Shown: one piece after another, positions 55,584-64,000 of the stretch
Layout: every line of letters starts with the position of its first letter
Position numbering within the stretch: position 1 is the stretch's first letter
Made by a program: the position numbers and the translations under genes
Source of the DNA: Arthonia radiata
Taxonomy: Eukaryota > Ascomycota > Arthoniomycetes > Arthoniales > Arthoniaceae
Assembly (NCBI GenBank): GCA_002989075.1
Contig: PSQN01000002.1
Coordinates: 1,504,097-1,568,096, forward strand
Length of the DNA stretch: 64,000 bases
Direction of reading: 5' to 3'
The notes under the pieces: model-generated
What the model was told of the DNA's origin: nothing
Databases searched by the model: none
The model's input: the letters and a program-made list of their open reading frames with translations, nothing else

Positions 55584-56695
55584 TTAAACGTCTTCCGTTA
55601 GTAGTCGGTTAACTGCCTCTTGTCCTTGCTCAAGTCCTAAGTCCGGTACTACCGTTGTGTAAGCGACTAGCTATTGTTCTAGAACAGAGTCTAGTTAATA
55701 AGTAACTATTAGACCCAAGTCCCTAGTCTCTAGCCTCTAGTTTCTAGTACCTAAGACCTAGAACTATAAGATTAAGAAACCCTTGTCTCCTTGTTTTTGA
55801 GTCTCTCCGTAAAAGATTCTTAAGAACCAACCTCTAGTCAACAGCTAAGTTAGATGACTAGTATAGCGCCTCTCTAAATCGACCTCTCTACTCTAAAGTA
55901 GTAGACCCTAGCAACCCTAAACACTCTAGAACTTATAGCCGCAGCCTTCGTTAAAGATACTCACTACGCCGTCTAAGTACTCTAGTTAGCAAACTAAGGT
56001 ACTATTGCTAGAGCTACATAAGTATAAGTATCTTTAAACAATTAAGACCTTGTTGCCGCCTTTCAAGCAGCTCTTTGTAGTAGAAGCCTACTATATACCC
56101 TAAAACACTCTAACTCTAATCTATTTAATAGTACTCTAGACAACCTTAAACCTTAGATTGTATAGATACGAATTAAGCTTAAAGCGAATTAGAACTACTA
56201 TTCTATAGTGCTCGCCTAAGTTTGTTATATCTACTCTCGCTTCTCTGAGTATATATAGCGCCGAATAGTAAAGCACTTCTATAACTATAAGGATTCTAGC
56301 GTAAAGTTAAGTATCGAGCGAGTTAACGACCTGTTTTAACTCCTCTACGACTAGTTTAAAGACCTAGCCCGTTAGATTAAGATAGATATTTAACTATATA
56401 AACTCTACTAGAAGAACTGTACGTTCGTAGAATATAAAGTAGACTTTCGGTACAAGATATATTAGTTAGAATATACTAAGTATAAGGATCTAGCTATTAG
56501 TATTATACGCGAAGGAGTCTTACAGGAGATTTATAACTGTTTTAACAGCTCTTCTCCTCCGTACAACGACTTTAAAGCCTTCGTCTAGTACTATTGATTT
56601 TATAACGTCGAGATTCAGTAGAACAAGCCGTACTAGACCAAGTCTCTACAACAACGCTCTATCTTTACTATTAACTAGCGTAAGGCGTACGCGAG

Positions 56696-57224
56696 TGTTC
56701 TAAAGGTGTAGGGAAGAAGAAGAATACTACTACAAAGAGTAGGAAGACGAGACCAGCTTAAGACTGGTACAATACTTAGGCTTAATATAGGTACAATACT
56801 TAGGCTTAATATAGGTACAATACTTAGTAGCAAGGAGAAGCTGTTGTTATATTGTCTGTCTTGTTAGCTAGAATCCTCTAGAGGGATTCTAGCTTATATA
56901 TCTAAGTCTAGCGGCCCGTACAGGACTTACTAGATATCTGTTCTTTTAATAGGGGCTAGATAACCTGTAACTTACCGTATAAGATAGTAATTCTGTCTAT
57001 CTAAAACTATTAGTCTCAGTCTATCTTATGTTGTCTTAAACTACAGGCCAGCTGTCTAGAACGGGTCGTACAATGCTTCTTTTTGTCCTAGGCCCGGGTT
57101 ACTAGGCCCGATCCTTTAGGTAAAAGGCTTGTTCTATTCTAGACTAGGACAGCTGATAGGACCTGTCCAATACTCCGGGCCCCTGAGGGTTCCGACTAAC
57201 CAGCTAGTTGATTAATTTCTAACA
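56696..57224 (-). repeat. Copia LTR, left on the map (3' LTR of the element)
   Basis: 529 bp. It is 24 bp longer than its partner because a 24 bp unit near 56767-56814 is present twice. Differences to the other LTR are mostly transitions. Confidence 0.85.
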
Positions 57225-60200
57225 CACCCCCTTAATCGACTAGTTGTTTTAGCCGGATTATAAGCTAATTTAAGTTCTAAACGTTAGTATTTTAGCCAAG
57301 TCGATCGGTTTTGTTAAACTGTCTGCTAATTGTTCCTTTATAGAAACGTATTTGAGCTCTGTTTGGCCTGTCTGAACGTTTTTTCTAACATAGTAATACT
57401 GTATATTAATATGCTTAGATTTAGCTCGGAAGGTAGGGTTTTTTGTAAGTTCTTTTGCTAAATTGCTGTCGGTAAGTAACAGTTTTATCGGCAAAACCGG
57501 GGTCTCCGGTCTAATTTAACTGGCTTGCCTAGGCAAATATGTGCTTGCCTGGTACTTTAAAGCCCGCCGAGTCTTTTTATCCGCAGACTTTTTAAAAGTA
57601 CCCGCTAAAACGGTAGTAATCGAATTTTCTTCGAAAATTCCGGACAGTTTGGTAGCAATTGATCGGATAAATGACTGTTTCTTTATAGCTTCTTTAAGAG
57701 CTATATATTCGGCCTTATAAGAGCTTAAGGCGACCGTTTTTTGTAGCTTCGAATTTCAGCTAAGGGCTCCGTTCCTGAGTAGAAAGATATAGCCAGTAGT
57801 CGATCTCCTGGTGCCGAGGTTCCCCCTCCAATCTGCGTTACAATAGCCGGTTATACCGTCTATTGAGGGAGATTTATAGTAAAGGCCAAGGTTAGGAGTT
57901 TTATCTAAGTAAGCCTAAAGGCTACTTAAAACTCTTCAGTGCTCCTCGCTAGGATTCAATATATACCGGGCTAGTAGGCTAGTTGTAAAGGCAATATCGG
58001 GTCTTGTCTTTGTTGTTAGATACAAAATCGATCCAATTTGTTGCTAATAATTAGAAATATCGGCACTACTAGCTTAGTTAGAATTCGGTGCCAATTTTAA
58101 GCCGACGGGTTGCGATATTTTCCCGGGCATTCGGCCGTTTTTCTTCTAGTATTTGGTTAAAATTTTAGCCAAATAAGTCGACTGATCTAGGCGAATCGTT
58201 TTCGCTAGGCGATCTCGGATAATTTTGATTCCTAGGAACTTACTAACGTCTCCTAAGTTCTTAACCGTAAGAGTCTTATTTAGTTTCTGGTAGATTCCGG
58301 AGATTGTTTTGGTAGAATCGGATACAGCTAATATATTGTCTATATAGGCGATCAAAATTGCCTACTTTCTAGTTCTTTGAATATAAACCGACTAATCGGA
58401 TACTAGGGGTTTGAAACCTATTCCCCTTAGTAATTCTCGAAGATAGGCTTTCTACTGTCGGTTGGCCTGTTTTAAACCGTAAAGGGCCTTCTTTATTTAA
58501 CAAACTTTATTAGTTCCGTTAGATAGGCCAGTTAGTTGCTCGATATAGACAATCTCGTCTAACTTTGCGTTAGAATAAGCTAATTTTACGTTCCATTGCT
58601 TTATTTCCTAGTCTTTCTCTGCTGCTAAGGCTAATATAAGCCGGTAGATAATTAAATTTACTGTATTTACAAAAGTCTCTGTAAAATCGAGGTCGGGTCT
58701 TTGCTGGCAGCCCTTGGCTACCCAGCGGGCTTTAAAAATCGGCTCGCCCTTCGGGGGGTACTTAATCTTTAGTACCCAGCGCCCTTTTAGCGCCTTTCTA
58801 CTCGGCAGCAGCTCGGTTAATATCTAAGTTTCTTAGTTAGCTAGCTCTTTGAGCTCCGACTATATTGCGTCTAGCCAAGAAGGCCAATCCTTAAATGCCC
58901 TCATTTCTTTTAAATTAGTAGGCTCTTTAGTAAATGCGACTAAGGCCTGTTCGGCGTATTATTCTAGATTATTGTAGAACTTATTAAACTAAATTTTGTT
59001 AGCGTTTTCGTATGTAAAATCTATTTTTTGGGCGCAATCGATGTCTACCCGGCCGGGGTCTTTGGTACTTCTGTAATCTAACTCGGTAGGAAGGTTAAAC
59101 TCGTTTAGAGCTCTAGATTAGTATAGTTCTTGTTTAGATTCGTCCGCTAGTTGTTAAGATATAGGGGAGGTATATTGTTCCTCGTATAGGGGACTTCCTC
59201 CTTCATTAGGAGGTATCTTCCTATTATCTTAGGATTTAGCGGTTAAATTTAGCTTATTTTTGAACTTAACTTCTAGTTGTTCTTCCGGCTCTTTAGGAAT
59301 ACTCTCGGTTAATCGATTAACTATAGATCCCCGTAGGTTACAAACAAATTTTCCTTCTTAGACGTAGACGTCTCTTCCCTAGTAAACCTTTCGGTTATTG
59401 GGGTCTAAGAGCTTATATTGGTTCGATCCGTAGCCTATTAGGATATAGGTAGTTGCTCTTGCGTCTAGTTTCTTTGGTCTAGGTTCTTTAAGGTAAGTAA
59501 CTGAGTCCTAGATTTTAATAGTACTAACATCCGGTTTTTTGCTATATTTTGCTTCGTACGGGGTAATAAACCCCGGCAATCCGGTATAAGGAGTCCTGTT
59601 GTAGATATAGATAGCTGCTTTTAGTACTTTACCCCAATATATCTGGGGTAGCCCGGCGGTATAAAGCATTGCTCGAACTTTACTAACAATTGTTCGGTTA
59701 AAGCGTTCGGCTCGTCCGTTTTGCTGGGAGGTATATAATACGGATATCGTTAGAATAGCTTCTTTTTGTTCTAGAAGCTGTTTTACCCGGCCTTCCCGGT
59801 ATTCTTTTGCGTTGTCTAAGTATAGTCTTTTAAAAGGATACTCGGACTACGTTTCTTTTTGAGTAATATAGGTAAATAGTGCGTCGAAAACCTAATCTTT
59901 AGACTATAGTACCTCAGTAGTTGTATACCGGGTTTTATTGTCTATAAAGCTAGTAAATAATCGACCTTTAGAAGGGGTTTGCGGTACAATTGGCCCGCAA
60001 ATATTTAAGTAGACTTTTTCCAAATAATTAGCCGATTCGTCTAAAGTTTCTCGGCTAACTTTAGCCGTTGCCTTTGCTTCGAAGCAAATTTAGCAATTAT
60101 CTCCCGATTTGTCCAAATAATCTGTTCCTAGGGCAACCTTTTTGAGCTGTTTTAAGGCGTTTTTGCCTATATGTCCTATCCGTTAATGCTAAAGATCAGT

Positions 60201-61619
60201 TTTTGAAGAAATAGTGTAGAGAGATCGGACTGTATTGATAGTCTGAGCTTTTATCACTATTAGGCCGTCAACATACCGCCCTTCGGTGGTTACTTGTCCG
60301 GCCTAATTAACTTTTGACTTGTTTTAGCTAAGAGTTACCTTACCTCCTCTCTTTCTAAGCTTATCGAAGCTTAGGAGGTTAATTCTAAATTCCTTAACAA
60401 ACAAAACTTCGTTTAGAACAATTGTTTTGTTCTTAAAGAACAGTTTTGCTTTGCCTGTCTAAAAGGCTCGGATTGACTTCCCCCCTCCCCAACGAATAAT
60501 CCGGTTAGTTGGCCGGATATCCGTTAGAAGGTTAATATTTGAGCAAATATAGCTTGTTAAGCTTATATCGAGGATTTAAGAATTAGTAGAGTGATTGACT
60601 CTGTCTAGTAATGCTGTAAAGCATTGTTCTTCTTGTAGGTTGGAACTGTGTACAGAAAACATTAAAAAATCGGTGTTTTTGGAGCTTTTGTTGGAATTTG
60701 GCCGGAGGTTTGGGTATTTTTTCCAACAAGTTGCCGGTTTATGCCCCTTTTTGTTGCAAAAGGGGCATTTTTCTTGGTTTTTACTTAGAGATTTTAATTG
60801 TTCTCCGGTCCTTTGCGTCGATTTGTTGTCTATTGCAGTAAAAACCTTTTCTGCTGGGGTACTACCGCAGATTCGGCGAGACTTGTCTATAAGTTAACTA
60901 AATAAGTCCTGTAGACTTATATCGCTAGTCGTTTGCCGGTAGCTTTGGCTAATAATAGCCACCGTGTGCTTGTATTCGGGGGTTAGATTGTAGAGGATAT
61001 AGGCAGCTACTACCTTGTTAGGTAGTGCTAGTCCTCGGGTTGCCAAATCGTCCGTTAATTGTCTAATTTTAGCGAGGTAAAGCTTAAGGTTTTTTACCTT
61101 GCCTAGTGTAGTGCTAAAGAGCTCCTTGCAAATTAGAAACTCGAAACTAAAACCTTTCGATTCGTATAACCTTTTTAGGCTATCCTAAAGCTCTAGAGAA
61201 TTATAAATCCCCTTTATTTGAATAAGGGGACCGTCCTCTAAAGTAAGTCGAATAAGGGCTGCTGCCCTTATCGACCGTTCCTAGCGGCTAGCTTCGATAA
61301 TATCTCTAGCTAAATAGCCAGAAAAAGGGATCATAACATTACCGTAGCCCTTTTCAGTTAAAAGGGCCTTCATTCGAATCGACCAAATGTCTCAATTAGT
61401 AGAGCCCTTAAGTTTAGGGATCTTGTAAGAGGAGTCCATAGCCGAATATATAGTCGGAGATTCCCAAAAAAGGAAATTCTGTTCTAATAGTTGAATTGAG
61501 CTCAAAATTTAGAGTCGATTGGTGATAGAATCGTCCGGAGGTGTCGATAGGTGTCGTAGAGGAAATATCTCCTAAAAAGGAAATTCGAAAGGAATTGGTG
61601 CTAACCCGGGCTTATAACC

Positions 61620-62124
61620 TGTTCTAAAGGTATAGAGAAGAAGAAGGATACTACTACAAAGAGTAGGAAGACGAGACCAGCTTAAGACTAATACAATACT
61701 TAGGCTTAATATAGGTACAATACTTAGTAGCAAGGAGAAGCTATTATTATATTGTCTATCTTATTAGCTAAAATCCTCTAGAGAGATTCTAGCTTATATA
61801 TTTAAGTCTAGCGGCCTGTATAGGACTTACTAGATATCTATTCTTTTAATAGGGGCCAGATAACCCGTAACTTACTATATAAGACAGTAATTCTGTCTAT
61901 TTAAAACTATTAGTCTTAGTCTATTTTGTATTGTCTTAGACTACAGGCTAGCTGTTTAGAATAGGTCGTACAATGCTTCTTTTTGTCCTAGACCCGGGCC
62001 ACTAGGCCCGATCCTTTAGGTAAAAGGCTTGTTCTATTCTAGACCGGGACAGCTAGTAAGACCTGTCCAATACTCCAGGCCCCTAAGGGTTCCGACTAAC
62101 TAGCTAGTTGGTTAATTTCTAACA
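61620..62124 (-). repeat. Copia LTR, right on the map (5' LTR of the element)
   Basis: 505 bp, same ends as the partner LTR, followed by the second GCGAG target copy at 62125-62129. Confidence 0.85.
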
Positions 62125-64000
62125 GCGAGCAACTCTTAGTTCTAGTTCTAGTCTTTCTTACAGTCCTCTGCTTCTACCCAGTACCCCTAAAAACAGGCTT
62201 TATAAGTCTTTTCTGCTCCACGACTCTTAGCATTCTAGCCGCCTACAGCTAACGTTACCGCCGCCGACAAGACTACAGCGCAAAGAGGTTTCTATATAAA
62301 CCTCGATGCGCTATTAAACTAGCGCGGCCTAGATAATTGCCTTACGCTAGCTACTAAAGATACTTGTTGTTAGCTAAACCGCTGTTTTTACTGTAACAAG
62401 GAAGGATATACTACTTTAAACTGCCCCCTCGGCTAGAACAGCTCTTAGTATTAGGTCCGTAAATTACGCTAGTCGCCACCGTCTTTACTATCTTAGTCTT
62501 CTAACGCTACTCTATCTATCTACAAGTAGTAGTTAAAAGACTAGTTTCTAACGAAAGTCGTACTTAGAGACCTACTAACTAGAAAGCACTCAAGAACCTT
62601 ATTTAGTCTATAAATTAAGAGCTTCGCGTAGACCTTTGTTAGAACCGTTATATGTTTATAAACGTCTACGTATCTAAATTTAATATCCGAGCTCTTATTA
62701 ATACTAGCGCCTCTAGCAATACTTTTATTAATACTTTTCTTACGCACAACATTTATATCTAGCTTTATAAGCTACTTAAATCTATTTAACTCTGTAACTT
62801 TAATAGAGCTCTTATACCTTAAGTTACGTATACTGCTATTTTTCTATTAACTATATTACGACATTAGGAAACTATTGCCGCTTTTATCTTATCCGACAAT
62901 AAGTAAAATCTTATTCTTAGTCTCCCTTAAACTAAGAAACATTATATTATTATTAAATTAAGCAATTAAACGCTTATCTTTAGGTTGTGTTATATTAAGA
63001 AGAATTACTGTCAATTTGAAACGACCGTTCTATATTATTAGACGCCGCGACGAGCATCCGCCTAGCAAAGCTTAGAATAGGAAATAACCTCTAGTTAACC
63101 TAATTAATTACGTTTACTCGAACTTAAGCTACTAAGCGTAAATAAGCCTAATAGGTTAGCTTAAGCTAAGAAAAGCTATAAGCGATATAAGCGTAGCGGC
63201 TCTAATAAACTACGACGTCGATAACTACGCCTATATCTTTTAACCTCGGACAAGAATTTGTAACTTCCTTCTATTACTAAACTTAACGCGTAGGGTTTCT
63301 ACTATACCGCCGCCTAGAAAGGATCTAAGTTCTTCTCTGTTAGTCTCTGTTTACTAAACATCGCCCTACTAGAAGATTCCCAATAACTACAGTGTACCCT
63401 CTACGTTAGGAACGCCGCTATAATTATTCCTACGGATACTAATCCTTAAGACCACCTACCGCGCCAGTACCATAATTTTCTTAACGTATTTAACTAAAAG
63501 GAGGCAGACAAATTGCCCGCTTATCGTAACTAGGACCATACTATCGACCTAGAACCCGGTAAAAGGCCGCTAAATACTAAGATATACCCAATAAATTGTT
63601 AGTAGCTAAAGGCTTTACGAGCGTATTTTAAAAAGAACTTATCGAACGGCTTTATCTGTGTCTTAAAGTTCTCTACTGCAGCACTAGTACTCTTTATTAA
63701 GAAGGCCAATAGAGATCTTCGATTCTATATAGATTACCGAGGGTTGAACTAAGTTACTACTAAGAACTACTATCCGTTACCGCTAATTAATAAGACCCTC
63801 GATCGCCTCTTATATATACGATACTACACTAAGCTCGATATTATCTCTATATTTAATAAGCTCTAAATTAAAGAAGGTAACGAATAGAAGACTGCCTTCT
63901 AGACAAGATACAGCTTATTTAAGTATCTTGTTATACCCTTTAGTCTTTATAATGGCCCTACTTCTTTTTAATCGTACATTAACTATACGCTAAGAGGGCT

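Larger units (their letters stand above)
56696..62124 (-). mobile_element. Ty1/copia LTR retrotransposon fossil, nested in the gypsy element
   Basis: Two direct LTRs (56696-57224 and 61620-62124) both start TGTTCTAAAGG and end TTTCTAACA. The 5 bp GCGAG occurs directly outside each (56691-56695 and 62125-62129), so the insertion is exact. The element reads on the - strand: gag start near 61439 (MDSSYKIPKLKGST) with a CCHC knuckle near 60760, integrase about 60.2-59.4 kb, reverse transcriptase about 58.9-57.9 kb (YIDNILAVSDS near 58340), and RNase H to 57270 (QLADSLTKPI). A purine-rich AAGGGGGTG lies before the LTR at 57225-57233. A primer site just inside the other LTR resembles the complement of an internal piece of initiator tRNA-Met, as in Drosophila copia. 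It carries multiple breaks; the LTRs still resemble each other closely, so it is younger than its gypsy host. Confidence 0.85.
55400..64000 (+). mobile_element. Ty3/gypsy LTR retrotransposon fossil, interrupted by a copia element and cut by the window end
   Basis: Gypsy-type coding remnants lie on the + strand: a CCHC zinc knuckle of the nucleocapsid near 62378-62420, a protease-like stretch near 62650-62760 (ALINTSASSNTF) and reverse transcriptase near 63700-63800 (LRFYIDYRGLN, then YYPLPLINKTLDRL). A possible 5' LTR of about 184 bp starts TGTAGCATCG at 55400 and ends TATTACA at 55583; it could not be confirmed because the 3' LTR would lie outside the window. The Ty1/copia element at 56696-62124 sits in its gag part. 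The copy carries many breaks and looks RIP-affected, so it is old and dead. Confidence 0.75.

Noticed and set aside
59400-59460. GGTTCGATCC resembling a tRNA T-arm
   Set aside because: It lies within copia coding remnants and no cloverleaf can be formed around it.
1-64000. CRISPR arrays, rRNA genes, bacterial operons
   Set aside because: Spliced genes and fungal families throughout; no regularly spaced identical repeats with unique spacers and no rRNA-like sequence.

Overview
The window looks like nuclear DNA of a filamentous ascomycete (Pezizomycotina; Dothideomycetes is my inference). Protein genes carry short 45-140 nt GT-AG introns, the encoded families are typical of such fungi (GH72 glucanosyltransferase, SAT4-type membrane protein, berberine-bridge-like FAD oxidase, P450, MFS transporters, NACHT protein, APH-like kinase), and gene-rich DNA of balanced composition alternates with AT-rich blocks full of TA dinucleotides and degraded transposons, as left by repeat-induced point mutation (RIP).

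Layout. 1-6.8 kb: two convergent genes (a DUF6914-like protein and an APH-like kinase) in otherwise weakly coding DNA. 6.8-13.2 kb: one degraded 6.4 kb DNA transposon with ~100 bp imperfect terminal inverted repeats, a perfect 9 bp target duplication and a DUF6589-like reading frame. 13.6-22.7 kb: SAT4/rhodopsin-like membrane protein, FAD-linked oxidase, CYP7/8-like P450 and a 3beta-HSD-type dehydrogenase, possibly a small oxidative group. 23.3-24.4 kb: a protein made of eight DnaJ-type zinc motifs, broken by one frameshift. 25.3-29.1 kb: a NACHT STAND protein with a stop near its start. 29.9-38.7 kb: GH72 enzyme, two MFS transporters and an SGNH-like/MJ1316 fusion protein.

40.1-50.9 kb is the most novel part: a head-to-tail array of ten paralogous small genes, all on the + strand, each with two exons and, where the junction can be read, an intron in phase 0 at the same place. 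They share an exon-1 motif of the form L-[IL]-E-[MIL]-x-x-Y-L and a C-terminal helix ending in L, V or I. I recognise no known domain in them. Six read cleanly (B, C, D, G, H, J), three have a single in-frame stop (A, E, F) and one is degenerate (I).

51-54 kb holds a COG7-like Golgi tether subunit, an SMP-30/gluconolactonase-like protein and a RidA-family protein. 54.1-64 kb is AT-rich repeat DNA: a Ty3/gypsy fossil (+ strand, running off the window) into which a Ty1/copia fossil (- strand, 5.4 kb, 5 bp target duplication) has inserted.

All exon models were made by hand from splice signals, phase and family resemblance; no database search was run.
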